Shown: positions 44,005 to 53,019, numbered from the stretch's first letter. The stretch is 64,000 nucleotides of DNA from Peptococcaceae bacterium BRH_c8a (GCA_000961575.1 LADP01000025.1:62001-126000), one strand, 5' to 3'. Made by a program: numbers and translations. The notes: generated by a model from the sequence alone, not told the origin.

Positions 44005-44136
44005 ATGAGCAGTAAAAAAATGAAGCAGTTTAGCATGCCCGAGCAAACTGTTAATTTTATTGGCCAGGAATTCCCCTACAGCGTATTTCAACTTCGCAAG
44101 GAATTTCCGACTCCCCTGTCGTTTAATGGATGCTAA
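44005..44136 (+). CDS. Small protein after the ParA-like gene, 43 residues
   Basis: GGGAGTGAGCACA precedes ATG 44005, 18 bp after the ParA-like stop. It begins MSSKKMKQFSMPEQTVNFIG and stops early. It could be the start of a truncated ParB-type partner, judged from position only. Confidence 0.4.
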   Translation: MSSKKMKQFSMPEQTVNFIGQEFPYSVFQLRKEFPTPLSFNGC

Positions 44137-44650
44137 CATAACCATGCCCGCAAGGTAAAGAAAAAGTTATCGTGCACGCAGTTCCAAAATGCAGTGAATA
44201 AAGGCATGTCATTTCTTTTCTGTCCTGCCGAGGTTCCTTGCCGCCAGGAGGTATCTTAACTTCGCTATCGAGGTAACGGCTTGTATATCCCATGATACTG
44301 CTGAATTATAATTATCGTTAGTAAAAACTTTAGCAATCCAGTAAAAACGAGGTTTTTATATCGCCGCGGAAGAGACAATGGCCAAGTTAATGTCACTGTC
44401 CTCGTCGCCGTTGGCAGCCAGAGAACCGTATGGAATGGTTTTTAAACCCGGATATTTTTTTCTTTTAAGGCCTTAAGTATTTTTTATGCTTGCTTCAACT
44501 TTAAATCGGTTCTTAGCCATTATAAAATCAACCCCCGTTTGTTCAAGAGCGTTTCTCGTGATCGCCCCAGCACAGTTTTTAACCAGGGCTTCCCTGTCCT
44601 CTCATCCTCCTAAAAATAAAAAAAGGCCTTCTTGTGCCTTATTTGCCGAA
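44137..44650. other. Degenerate stretch
   Basis: Apart from the nucleotidyltransferase remnant at 44356-44462, I see only broken minus-strand reading frames (for example ALVKNCAGAITRNALEQTG near 44500-44600) and no complete gene. Confidence 0.3.
44356..44462 (-). pseudogene. Nucleotidyltransferase (MNT-like) remnant
   Basis: The minus strand reads IPYGSLAANGDEDSDINLAI, close to the GS-x10-D-x-D motif of small nucleotidyltransferases, then stops at 44356. The first part and the rest of the domain are missing. Confidence 0.35.
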
Positions 44651-45105
44651 CTAACATGCTGTTTCTGGTTGGTGCTGGTATGGAACTACAATTTCTAAAT
44701 CCGGATGCGGTACGTACTTAAAATCACCGGGATTGCACGTGTATAAAGTCAATTTGCTGTCGCTGCTATATAACAGTCCTCTACGTGATGGTCATGATAT
44801 TCGGAGGACTGGCGGGATAATAAGCCAGCAATATAGGCAACTTCCTTATTGGTTTCAAGAATTTCACACATTAAGGGGAGATTTTCCAGTATCCGTCTTT
44901 CTTCTTGTGCCGAAATATTCTTATACTGAAGCAATTCCTTGAATGTGTGACATGAAACTAACAATTCCACACCTTGTTCGATCGACTGGTCAATGAATTG
45001 AACCGCTTGTTGGTAACAATACTCTTGCCGTTTATTTTTGGGGCGGGAACTCCTTTGTGAACGAAAATAGTCAACTAGAATATTGGTATCTATCAAGATT
45101 CGCAT
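44651..45105 (-). pseudogene. PIN-domain toxin (VapC-like), frameshifted near its end
   Basis: The frame from ATG 45105 has MRILIDTNILVDYF with the first catalytic Asp, an inner Glu (HTFKELLQY) and HHVEDCYIAATA, then stops. The expected end continues in another frame: LTLYTCNPGDFKYVPHPDL, stop at 44651. One indel near 44750 separates them. VapC-type toxins cut RNA. The intact antitoxin lies three bases upstream. Confidence 0.7.
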
Positions 45106-45108
45106 GAG

Positions 45109-45276
45109 TTACCGCTCCGTGAAAAAGGAATCATCCTTATCTGCCCAAATTCCCTTCAATGCATCGGCAGCCGCTTTCCTTCGGGCAATTTGCCTTCGCT
45201 TCAAAGGATTTACAATGTTATACACCGATTTTTTAGAGACGGTTTGGGATTGTTTTTGCTTTTTTATCGTCAACAT
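45109..45276 (-). CDS. Antitoxin partner of the PIN toxin
   Basis: A 55-residue basic protein (MLTIKKQKQSQTVSKKSV, RRQIARRKAAADALKGIWAD, then DSFFTER). Position and size fit a VapB-type antitoxin; the C-terminal part should wrap the toxin. The stop is three bases before the toxin start. ATG 45276 has only a weak ribosome site. Confidence 0.6.
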   Translation of the reverse strand: MLTIKKQKQSQTVSKKSVYNIVNPLKRRQIARRKAAADALKGIWADKDDSFFTER

Positions 45277-45334
45277 AACAAGCACCCCTGAAGATTGTCT
45301 TTGTTTAAATTATAACCCATCCATATTTGTATTA

Positions 45335-45529
45335 CTATAACCTTTTACCAGACATGACCAGAATTTTGACGAGATCCATAGACTCGTCTATCTGGTTTTT
45401 ATACTTTACAAAAGGGTTCTCGTATATAAAACGAGCCACAGTGGCTCGAAAGGAAACTTCATGATAGACACCCAGTGCCGGTATACCATCCTCAAGGCCC
45501 GTGTCCAGGGCAAACCAAAGCGGTCTCAT
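45335..45529 (-). CDS. Possible small protein or fragment
   Basis: A 64-codon frame reads as plausible protein (MRPLWFALDTGLEDGIPALG, FRATVARFIYENPFVKYKN) but has no clear ribosome site. It could be the tail of a lost gene. Not recognised. Confidence 0.3.
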   Translation of the reverse strand: MRPLWFALDTGLEDGIPALGVYHEVSFRATVARFIYENPFVKYKNQIDESMDLVKILVMSGKRL

Positions 45530-45567
45530 TTCTTTGTCGGCAATTTTTTTAGCAACTCGTAAATAAA

Positions 45568-45759
45568 TTATCTATAACGATAATATATTGATATAGATAA
45601 TACTCCCATAAGGTAACTTATAGTCGATATCATTGTTACAACATAGGAATCTTTAGGGGTTAACCCTAGATCAATGAAGTAATGTCTAACAGATATATTA
45701 ACAATTAAGGTTAACAATAAAAATATTATTATTGGTAGTGCATTTATGAATTTAATCAT
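45568..45759 (-). CDS. Small two-helix membrane protein
   Basis: About 63 residues from ATG 45759, which has GGGGGT upstream. Two hydrophobic helices (LPIIIFLLLTLIVNISV, MISTISYLMGVLSISIYY) joined by a short loop. No known family. Confidence 0.5.
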   Translation of the reverse strand: MIKFINALPIIIFLLLTLIVNISVRHYFIDLGLTPKDSYVVTMISTISYLMGVLSISIYYRYR

Positions 45760-45774
45760 AGCGACCCCCTGCAA

Positions 45775-46571
45775 ACAAAATGATGGCCAATAAAGGCTAC
45801 AGTAATAGTAAACCCTGCTGATTAAGCATTTAAAACGATTAAAATAGGTTTATTAATTTTAAATTGTGGTATTTACTATTGAGGTACCTTTTGCAGTAAC
45901 TTCTACCGATTCTATTAGGGTTTTACCTTAATTGAAGGCGTCCCAACTCAGCGTTTTCCACTTAGTCGTAGTCGTCTACAATACTGATGGCTACTTTGGC
46001 CACCGAATTCGGTATTGGCTGTAGCTTTACATCGGACGATGGTACGCACATGCGACTGACTGATGCTGACAATACGGTTTTTTATCTTGCTGGGAAAAAA
46101 ACTTACATATCGTTCCCGATGCTGTTCCATGGGATTATATTCATCATTTTTTTGTCTGGGATAGATATCAATTTTTGTGGGGAATTTGAGGATGTTACGC
46201 TACATCCTGCTAAGACTAAAGTAAAATAATAAATATAATTATACTTTTACTCATAACGAAACATCCTTTAAAGCAAGTTTCTCTTTAAATATTGACGTTA
46301 AATAATAATTAAAAGTTCCAACATAAGCAAATCATGGCATAAAATAGACGCCATTAGAAAAGCCCGCATTGCCTCGTAGTAAAGGGTAAACTGGCTTAAA
46401 ACTGATGAACAGTATGTTTATGATGTGAATTAGCTAAAAAATGCGTCAAGGAGTATAAGAGAAAAATTGTAATAGGTTACTGCTAGTAAATTCTGTAAAC
46501 AGGTGGATTGCTAACAAACTTTTAAACTTACCATATTCCCAGCGGAGCTTTATCTGTTTTTATTTATATTG
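45775..46571. other. Stretch without a supported gene
   Basis: Short frames on both strands (for example plus 45987-46229) lack ribosome sites and known motifs. I see nothing I can name. Confidence 0.3.
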
Positions 46572-46865
46572 TTATACAGCAATATTTTTCATTGCCATAA
46601 GCTGGATGTCGTGATTAATACTTTCATTAACCTTGCGTAATGAATCCATTGTAATTGATAACAGTTTTGCATAGTTGTCCGGCCTAACAAAACTTGCTTT
46701 AGCCGCCAAAAACTCAGCATCTGTTAAAACATATTGAGGTTCAATATCATTTAAAGTCATTGCAAGCGCCCTGGCCTTACATATTTCACACTTACAGTAC
46801 CCATAATCCTCAATTAGCTTTTCCATTATTTCTTTAACTGCTATTTCTACATAATTAACGACCAT
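46572..46865 (-). CDS. ComFB-family protein under c-di-GMP riboswitch control
   Basis: A 97-residue helical protein with the ComFB plan: MVVNYVEIAVKEIMEKLI, then the Cys pair in YCKCEICKARALAMTLNDIE and PQYVLTDAEF. ComFB relatives have been reported to bind cyclic di-nucleotides, c-di-GMP in cyanobacterial CdgR. AGAGGG lies upstream of ATG 46865. The leader carries a c-di-GMP-I riboswitch and a terminator, so both the RNA and perhaps the protein answer to the same messenger. I recall the family role; the binding by this protein is inferred. Confidence 0.75.
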   Translation of the reverse strand: MVVNYVEIAVKEIMEKLIEDYGYCKCEICKARALAMTLNDIEPQYVLTDAEFLAAKASFVRPDNYAKLLSITMDSLRKVNESINHDIQLMAMKNIAV

Positions 46866-46900
46866 AATAGAGCCCTCTTTTCTGATTAATTGTTTGTTAT

Positions 46901-46936
46901 TAAAAAAAAGAAAACGGCCATGTAACCATAGGCCGC
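46901..46936 (-). terminator. Expression-platform terminator of the riboswitch
   Basis: On the minus strand CGGCC and GGCCG pair across an 11-base loop, followed by TTTTCTTTTTTTT. It lies between the riboswitch aptamer and the ComFB start. Confidence 0.75.
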
Positions 46937-46961
46937 TTAATAATCCATTAGTTCATTATAT

Positions 46962-47042
46962 AAGCAACCTGGCAGCCATAGCTTAAAAGCTTTAGGCCCA
47001 TAGCTTTGCGTCCCGGTCTTTCGACCGGTTTGCCCGATTTTT
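46962..47042 (-). promoter_or_regulatory. Cyclic di-GMP-I riboswitch (GEMM) aptamer
   Basis: The minus strand shows the consensus in order: GGGCAAACC, a stem capped by GAAA (CCGGTCGAAAGACCGG), GGGACGCAAAGC, GGGCCTAAAG with the tetraloop receptor, then GGCTGCCAGGTTGC closing P1. This is the GEMM-I aptamer that binds c-di-GMP. It lies about 100 bp upstream of the ComFB gene with a terminator in between. Whether ligand turns the gene on or off cannot be told by eye. Confidence 0.9.
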
Positions 47043-47116
47043 TTACTTAAGCAGTTCATATTAATCTGTTAAGAAGGAGCTATCATATTTCGGCTTCCAA
47101 GAATTATCTTTCTTCA

Positions 47117-47143
47117 TCGAATAAAGATTTTAATTTTATTCGA
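47117..47143. repeat. Inverted repeat in the riboswitch promoter region
   Basis: TCGAATAAA and TTTATTCGA flank a 9-base centre. It may be an operator or a weak terminator between the divergent riboswitch-ComFB unit and the gene at 47406. The rest of 47043-47405 shows nothing. Confidence 0.35.
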
Positions 47144-47405
47144 CATTTTCCTACAATATTCCTCCTAAAAGATTTGCATTAGGTTACTAAATTAGTTTAA
47201 GCAATTTCACCAGTTCCGGTCTACCTTTAACGGTCAAGGATAAAAATATATATTTAACCTTATAATTTATCCAGAGTTGAATAAATTTTTTGCTGTACAG
47301 TACAAAGATTAGATACAACATCCAAAACTACAATTAAGGGAATTTGAAAACTATGATAAAATAATTACTAAGTTTAACTCATGAATTATTGAAAGGACTG
47401 AGCTT

Positions 47406-47966
47406 GTGTATTCTTTCGGGAGAAAAATATTTTTTGTTGGGCCAACCTTTATTGCAGTTATGGTTTTACTCTTCTTTGTTTTCTCTGATCCTAACAATGA
47501 TACTCAAGAAATACAAAAAGCAATTCAGGAATCAATTATGGAATCAAATACACACGTGGAAAAAGTAGTTCACATAGAGAAAGTGGAAAATGTAACATTG
47601 GCGTTTTACGCGACCCCGAAAGGCTTGGCAGTTGGGAGACTTGAACAGACATTTAGGGGTTGGGAATTGATTGAAGGTACTGGGTATATAGAATTTAACT
47701 CCGGAAGTGAATTGCCATGGATTTGGTGTAATATGGGGGAATCAGCAAAATCGCTTCCTGTTTATTACGGTATTGTTTCGAATCCAAATATACAACGTGT
47801 GGAAGTTGACGAGAAACACGAAGCAGAAATTATTGCTACATACAAAGACAATAAAATTTGGACCCTAATCGGACAGGGAACTTCGGGGACAGAAGAAATC
47901 CAAGGGATGACGAACCAAGGAGAAGTTATTTATAGTCGTTTAAATTATAGTAAATCCTTGAGGTAA
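47406..47966 (+). CDS. Membrane-anchored extracytoplasmic protein, unknown
   Basis: 186 residues. One N-terminal membrane helix (IFFVGPTFIAVMVLLFFVF) and an outside beta-rich part (NVTLAFYATPKGLAVGRLEQ, GWELIEGTGYIEFN, WTLIGQGTSGTEEIQG). GTG 47406 with AAAGGA upstream. Similar hypothetical proteins are common in Firmicutes but I know no function. Confidence 0.65.
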   Translation: MYSFGRKIFFVGPTFIAVMVLLFFVFSDPNNDTQEIQKAIQESIMESNTHVEKVVHIEKVENVTLAFYATPKGLAVGRLEQTFRGWELIEGTGYIEFNSGSELPWIWCNMGESAKSLPVYYGIVSNPNIQRVEVDEKHEAEIIATYKDNKIWTLIGQGTSGTEEIQGMTNQGEVIYSRLNYSKSLR

Positions 47967-48033
47967 AGGGTAAGCGAGCTTAACAACTTGTTAAACAGTT
48001 TATTTATTATGTGCCATAAAGGAATTTCGTAGA

Positions 48034-48245
48034 TTAATTAATTAAGTTTGGGCCACCAAATAGTAAACTAGCTAAAATTAGAAGTCTCAAAGCTTGCCAA
48101 TAGGTTACGGGCTTTAAGTTAAATAGCTCTGGTATTGTAGTATTCCAAAGGTACCGCAGTAAGAGGGCTCCCAAAAATAGTAAGCCAGCAACTAAAAATA
48201 TAAATCCCAAGAAATATGAAAAGATATTCCAATAGTATGAAATTA
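48034..48245 (-). pseudogene. Small membrane protein with unclear start
   Basis: The minus strand reads SYYWNIFSYFLGFIFLVAG, then LWNTTIPELFNLKPVTYWQA and LLILASLLFGG, a known small two-helix hypothetical family. A stop lies upstream and no ATG, GTG or TTG is in frame before the first helix, so the start is lost or is a rare ATT. Listed as probably broken. Confidence 0.45.
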
Positions 48246-48406
48246 CTAGGTATAAATCAGTTATGACAGATCAACTCCCTTACTCGCTTTTAACAATTAG
48301 TTCTTTTAGTTTTAACTAAAAACCACCTTTTTAGGGCAAAAACGTTAATTTTATAATGAAATAAAATATGCAATACCCTAACAATAGGTAGAGCTTTCCG
48401 TTTAAA

Positions 48407-49789
48407 TTAGTCTTTAGGAATCTGTATTGTGAAACTACCCATTTTGTCCCGGTATTCCCAGTAACCCGTATTGATGAGTGCTACCGCTTTACTGCCGCGC
48501 GGAAGCTCCCAGCTCAATTTTAATTCATACTCTTTATCGGTTGAATCGTCAGTGGCTTCAGGTTGTTTACTACCAACTGCCATACTTACTGAACTTTCTA
48601 TTTCAGGTCTTGTGCGATGCATTTTACCTTGCTCATCTAAAACCTGCCACTCCGGTATTGAAAAGGGCCAGGGGTTTTTTTCGTCGGTGACATAACTGAT
48701 TGTGGCCCCACCAATACGCCCATTTTGCTGTAAATCCATAATTTGCACTTCGCGCCCATCCGGCGCAAAGGATGATTGTTTACCGCTCAAAGGTATTCGT
48801 GTTTCACCTTTTTGATAAACCAGGCCTGCCAGTTCAAGCGTTACTTCCGATGGTACGGGATCCAGACGCTGGAATTCAAGGTCATAGGTCTGTTCCCAGG
48901 AGTCAGACACCCTAGTGCCATGAGCGCCTCCATCCCGAGGCTTCACCAAGCCACCAGGCGTTATTAGCTTAACTTCTCGGGTAAGATCTGGAGCGTGTTC
49001 TTCGCCTTTGTAGCGTAATTTAACCACCGTCTGTGTAGGAACCAGAACAAGTTCCTCAATAGACAGAATGCCATTGGGTAGTGCCATGTTTTGATTGTCG
49101 GGTACAATACGGGTCAGTTCGGTTAAAGCAACCCTGTTGACGGGAAAGGATACATCCCAGTTTCCCTTTACATTACCAATCTGACGTACGGGAAGTTTTA
49201 ATGTACCGCTTTTCTCCGGCAAACCATCACTGAGCTCTATGCTGCCCACAAATACCCCATCTATGATATCCCCCCTAGCACCCATGCCGGATGCAAAGGA
49301 GCTGCCGTTAAAAAGAATATCGTGTCCTCCGAGTTCCCGCGTAATACTGGCGGGGTTATTACCTTCCACGGTATAGATTATTGTTGTCTGAGTCGGGTCG
49401 GCCAGTATACGGTGCACCCGGAAGGTGTATCCTTGATCTGTTTTTGCCGCTAGTATTTCCTGAAACATTTCGTGTTCCTCAGCCCACTGCCATCCCTTTT
49501 CAAGGCTTGACCAATTTGCGATATACCGTCCTACTACCGGTAAATTTTCAACCGCCCAGCTGCGCATTCCTGGCCAAGTAGTAACAAACATTATCAAGAT
49601 TACTGCGACTGCAGCTAAACTGCCCACTATTTTTAAGCGTTGATTCTTTTTTTCCCGTATAGCAAGGTCTTTCACCATCTGTTTCAACCGCAGCGATTTT
49701 TCCGCGGGTAGTTTACTCTTTTCAGCCCAGTTGTTTAGTTTTTCCCGGATATTTTTTTCCTGTTCCGGGGATATATCATCGAAGTTCAT
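48407..49789 (-). CDS. DUF4179-type membrane protein, likely anti-sigma factor
   Basis: About 460 residues. A cytoplasmic part with helices that could bind a sigma factor, one membrane helix near 50-66 (VGSLAAVAVILIMFV), then a DUF4179 domain and further beta-rich outside domains (DUF5643-like). Such proteins are commonly encoded after ECF sigma factors and hold them at the membrane. I start at ATG 49789, preceded by AAAGGAGG inside the sigma gene, so the genes overlap and are coupled. The signal is not known. Confidence 0.75.
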   Translation of the reverse strand: MNFDDISPEQEKNIREKLNNWAEKSKLPAEKSLRLKQMVKDLAIREKKNQRLKIVGSLAAVAVILIMFVTTWPGMRSWAVENLPVVGRYIANWSSLEKGWQWAEEHEMFQEILAAKTDQGYTFRVHRILADPTQTTIIYTVEGNNPASITRELGGHDILFNGSSFASGMGARGDIIDGVFVGSIELSDGLPEKSGTLKLPVRQIGNVKGNWDVSFPVNRVALTELTRIVPDNQNMALPNGILSIEELVLVPTQTVVKLRYKGEEHAPDLTREVKLITPGGLVKPRDGGAHGTRVSDSWEQTYDLEFQRLDPVPSEVTLELAGLVYQKGETRIPLSGKQSSFAPDGREVQIMDLQQNGRIGGATISYVTDEKNPWPFSIPEWQVLDEQGKMHRTRPEIESSVSMAVGSKQPEATDDSTDKEYELKLSWELPRGSKAVALINTGYWEYRDKMGSFTIQIPKD

Positions 49790-50282
49790 GGAGTTCCCTC
49801 CTTTGCCCTTCATCTTCTTCCAACTTTTCCTTCAAACGTTTTAGAGCCCTGTTAAGCCGAGATTTGACAGTGCCGAGGGGTATTTGAAGTTCTGTAGCTA
49901 TATCCTTTAATGCCAGATCCCCAAGGAAGCGCATGAATACCACCCGCCGGTGTTCTTGATCAAGTAACGCTACAACTTCCCAGATAGCACGTTCTTCCGG
50001 TACACCTTCCCCAGAAGTCATTTCAACCAAATGCAAAGGTTCAACTGGTATAGTCCTTTTGTTAATTCGCAATGTATCTAAGCTTTGATTGACCAGGATG
50101 CGACGAATCCAGGCCGGGAAAGCGGAACTACCACCTTTTAGCTTATTGCGATTGCGCCATGCTTCTCCACCGTTTGCTGTAATACGTCCCAAGCATCGCT
50201 TTCCTGGCCCATAATTCCCCAGGCAATGTAAAAAAGTTTTCCCTCTTCTTGGTGTAACAGTTCTAAGAAATGCTGTTCATGC
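49776..50282 (-). pseudogene. ECF sigma factor, frameshifted in region 2
   Basis: The main frame has FPAWIRRILVNQSLDTLR, then region 4 with VVFMRFLGDLALKDIATELQ and IPLGTVKSRLNRALKRL. The first part of region 2 (LELLHQEEGKLFYIAWGIM, then QESDAWDVLQQTVEK) is in another frame; one missing base near 50163 breaks it. The start is unclear (TTG near 50282). The pair with the DUF4179 protein is typical. It may be dead or misread by one base. Confidence 0.7.
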
Positions 50283-50549
50283 AAACCTCCCGGACCGGTC
50301 CTCTATTAAAAAGACTGTATTAACCAGGGAAAAGGTTCCAAATGTAAAAGTTTTTCTTAAGAAACTATTTTGCAAGTAACCCGGGCAAACAAAATCCTAA
50401 AAATAAAATATAAAAATGGGATAAATAAAAAAACCACACTAGAAGTGGGCTTTCAAACTTGGTGGTCAGTATGTGTTAGATATGCTATTTCTTTAAAGTG
50501 AGCAAGAATCCTTGGTGCAATCATAAACCGCTAAAACTCAATTTTGTCT
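50283..50549. other. Upstream region of the ECF sigma gene
   Basis: AT-rich, with no gene and no clear autoregulated ECF promoter visible. Confidence 0.3.
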
Positions 50550-50801
50550 TCATGAAAGTCTTGCTAGAAAATTTATGGATAAAAAAAAGACACTAACTAC
50601 CAATACAACTCTGCCGATAACCAAGTTATATTTCTTATATAAGATATACCCAATAAGCATCAGGGTTAAAGTGCTAATAAAAATTGATATTTGTTGGGGT
50701 ATATTACTTATGGTTAGGATTTTTGAAATTAATTCATATGATAAATATGCAATAAAAATCCCTGCCAAATTAATTAGAATGCTATATAACCTTTCTTTCA
50801 A
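50550..50801 (-). CDS. Small three-helix membrane protein
   Basis: 83 residues, nearly all hydrophobic in three helices (ILINLAGIFIAYLSYELI, ISIFISTLTLMLIGYILY, IGRVVLVVSVFFLSINFL). TTG 50801 lies ten bases after AAAGGAG. No known family. Confidence 0.5.
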   Translation of the reverse strand: MKERLYSILINLAGIFIAYLSYELISKILTISNIPQQISIFISTLTLMLIGYILYKKYNLVIGRVVLVVSVFFLSINFLARLS

Positions 50802-50911
50802 TTTACTTAATCTCCTTTCTTTACTAATTCATAATAAAAATAGGTTAATAGATAATTTATCTTTATTAATTTATATTCCTTTTTGTTTATCGTACATTTC
50901 AAGAAAATGCG

Positions 50912-50938
50912 CAAAAAAAGACCGGATTTCCCGGCCTG
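50912..50938 (-). terminator. Terminator
   Basis: CCGG-GAAAT-CCGG on the minus strand followed by seven T. It likely ends the transcript of the small gene at 51068. Confidence 0.55.
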
Positions 50939-51067
50939 AACTCTAAATAATTGATTAACTGCTTACCTCAGTCGTTGTGTACTAGTCGATCAAATTTTAA
51001 ACGATTAGGTTAAGGACTTGCAGCCCATCTTTAGCTTATCATTATTTCAGCTTTGGACTTTTCTCCT

Positions 51068-51244
51068 TTAACGCAAGCCCTTCTTTTTAATTTTTGAGAA
51101 CATAGCCCTTCTTTTTTCTGCTTTTTCCCTATCTTCAATTGTCGGTTTACTATATATTTGCTTTAGGAGTTCCTCTGCATCTTTCCCATATAAAGTTGGC
51201 GTTGGTTGCAGCTGAGTAGTCAATTTCTTTTCCCAATTATACAT
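51068..51244 (-). CDS. Small charged protein, 58 residues
   Basis: ATG 51244 with a perfect GGAGGATACA ribosome site opens MYNWEKKLTTQLQPTPTLYG then KDAEELLKQIYSKPTIED and a basic end (KKKGLR). Helical and soluble. Not recognised, but the ribosome site and downstream terminator support it. Confidence 0.6.
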   Translation of the reverse strand: MYNWEKKLTTQLQPTPTLYGKDAEELLKQIYSKPTIEDREKAEKRRAMFSKIKKKGLR

Positions 51245-51581
51245 TGTATCCTCCTGCTGTACTTAACCATATTTTACTACTGTTTAATTTCTACACCTTC
51301 CAATTTTTCGTATAAAAACATATCCATTATGTTTTGCCATACTCAAAATCAGGCCCAATTTTCATCGTAAAATTCAGGTAAGGTTGTAATTCCTTCTAGT
51401 CCAGATAAATGGTTTACTTAACAACACCACTGCTCTTTGTACCTCTATTTAGTTTTTGGTTTTGCTTCCTTGGTTTAGCCTCATAAAGAATAGTATTAGC
51501 ATCGACTTACTCATTTCTCATAGCCGTATTTTGGCTCCCCCATTTTCCTGAGGTTATATTAGCGTTGAAAAACTTTTAAGT
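51245..51581. other. Intergenic stretch
   Basis: AT-rich with no supported gene or motif. It must hold the promoter of the gene at 51068. Confidence 0.3.
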
Positions 51582-51896
51582 TTAAGTGTTTTCCCCATTT
51601 GCAATATCCCTGCAGCTTTTTGGACAAAGATCATTACTTTTAGGTGCATCTTGCTTAGCTGACTTTTCAGCAATTAGCAAATCACCGCAATGTTGGCATT
51701 TATTATTAATCAAATATTTAAATGGCGAAGCCGATGCATACCTATTACCACATTTTTTGCAATAACTAAAGTACATAATATCACTTATCCCCCTTAGAAC
51801 TAAAGTAGTTATTAAATTTATTGTTAAAGAGTCTATAGTGTCTGCCAGACTAATAACACTAATTTTGTGTTTTAAATTAAGATAACGTTTTGACAT
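51582..51896 (-). CDS. Zinc-ribbon-like small protein
   Basis: 104 codons with CKKCGNRY and CQHCGDLL, two CxxC pairs about 25 residues apart that look like a zinc ribbon, preceded by a hydrophobic stretch (INLITTLVLRGISDIMYF). The start lies against a terminator T-run without a ribosome site, so the true start may be further in. Function unknown. Confidence 0.4.
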   Translation of the reverse strand: MSKRYLNLKHKISVISLADTIDSLTINLITTLVLRGISDIMYFSYCKKCGNRYASASPFKYLINNKCQHCGDLLIAEKSAKQDAPKSNDLCPKSCRDIANGENT

Positions 51897-51900
51897 AAAA

Positions 51901-51920
51901 AACCTACTAAAGTAGTAGGC
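51901..51920 (-). terminator. Terminator
   Basis: CCTACTA and TAGTAGG form a stem followed by TTTTTTAT on the minus strand. It ends the gene at 51940. Confidence 0.65.
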
Positions 51921-51939
51921 TTGGATTGGGATTGGCTAA

Positions 51940-52290
51940 TTAACGTGTTCTATGGTTTTTCGTCTTGCGTTTTCTTTCTCTTAATTTTTCTGCAAGGTAC
52001 TCCGCCTGTGCCTTTGTGGCATCTCCTATCAATTGTTCTTCGGTCAAGCCAGCAGCCTTGCTCTTGGCGTGTATTATCCTTGCTAACTCGTCTAGCTCAG
52101 TTAGTCGTTCTTCTTTATTATTTTTTCTTTTTAAAAACAGTTTAATTAAGTCTTGACGATATTTCTTCAGATGTTTTTTAACAAAAGCCTCATCGTTTGG
52201 GAGTTTATTTCGCATTCGGGCGCCAGCTTCTAATACCATCCGATAGATCTTTTCCAGTGTATTGTATTTTCTATTTTCCTTGTTAATCAT
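51940..52290 (-). CDS. Helical charged protein, unknown
   Basis: About 116 residues, strongly helical and charged (YNTLEKIYRMVLEAGARM, KKYRQDLIKLFLKRKNNKEE, LTELDELARIIHAKSKAAGL). ATG 52290 follows GAGGTAAAG; a longer start at 52347 is possible. It might be an antitoxin or DNA-binding accessory protein but nothing specific is seen. Confidence 0.5.
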   Translation of the reverse strand: MINKENRKYNTLEKIYRMVLEAGARMRNKLPNDEAFVKKHLKKYRQDLIKLFLKRKNNKEERLTELDELARIIHAKSKAAGLTEEQLIGDATKAQAEYLAEKLRERKRKTKNHRTR

Positions 52291-52493
52291 ATTCTTTACC
52301 TCGCAATTCATCCAAGGCCTTAATTCATCTTTTTTAAAGCCTGTCATCCCCTGGTTTTAGCGTGTGCGGAGGGAACAATTCAGGATCTCAATTAAACGTT
52401 TTTGGCAATTAAAACCTTGGTTTCTATTTTTAATAAAAACAACTTCTTCCCATGTATTCCGCCTGACTCTCATTGCAGCCCGTACTGTTATAG

Positions 52494-52531
52494 ATTTGCC
52501 CGGAGTTAAGCCTAATTTACTCCGGGCAAAT
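52494..52531. terminator. Hairpin after the B-box-like gene
   Basis: ATTTGCCCGGAGT and ACTCCGGGCAAAT form a perfect 13-bp stem. No long T-run, so termination is likely but not certain. Confidence 0.5.
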
Positions 52532-52542
52532 GGCATTATGTT

Positions 52543-53019
52543 TTACTGAAATGAATATGTCCCAAGGCTTTTTATTGTTGCAATGTTTTTCTTTTGGCGC
52601 TGATAAAGATAGACTTGCCTGGCCAACAAGAATGGGCCGAGCACAAGACCAAGCAGAACCGAAAAAAAGATTAGTAGAAAACCGGTCATGGTAGCGTTTA
52701 TCCCCCAGATGAATCCGCCAACCACGGTGGCGAAAAGCAAAGGTTTTACCAGGGTCCAGCCCCAGTAAACACCCAATAGCGTCCAAGTAAGTTGAAGTGA
52801 AAATACGACATCGCCAGACATTATATTACCTATGACGAGGCCAACTGCTGCTATCAGCAGCGTTCGAACTATTGATTTTTTAAGCGCTTCTAAATGCTGC
52901 TTATTGTTCAGTTCGGCACAGGTTTGACAGACAGGGTACTGGCCTGCGCATTCGGCGCAGAGCCCGTTACCACAAGTGCATGTTACCACTGCTTCGTCGT
53001 TATGGGTATAACACTTCAT
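52543..53019 (-). CDS. B-box-like zinc domain fused to membrane helices
   Basis: 158 residues. An N-terminal zinc motif (CYTHNDEAVVTCTCGNGLCA then CAGQYPVCQTCAE) is followed by four membrane helices and a basic tail (ARQVYLYQRQKKN). AAAAGGAGGAATAACG precedes the ATG. B-box plus membrane proteins of this kind occur in many Firmicutes; function unknown. Confidence 0.65.
   Translation of the reverse strand: MKCYTHNDEAVVTCTCGNGLCAECAGQYPVCQTCAELNNKQHLEALKKSIVRTLLIAAVGLVIGNIMSGDVVFSLQLTWTLLGVYWGWTLVKPLLFATVVGGFIWGINATMTGFLLIFFSVLLGLVLGPFLLARQVYLYQRQKKNIATIKSLGTYSFQ

Noticed and set aside
45987-46229. 80-codon plus-strand frame
   Set aside because: No ribosome site and no known motif; a minus frame overlaps it with equal lack of support.
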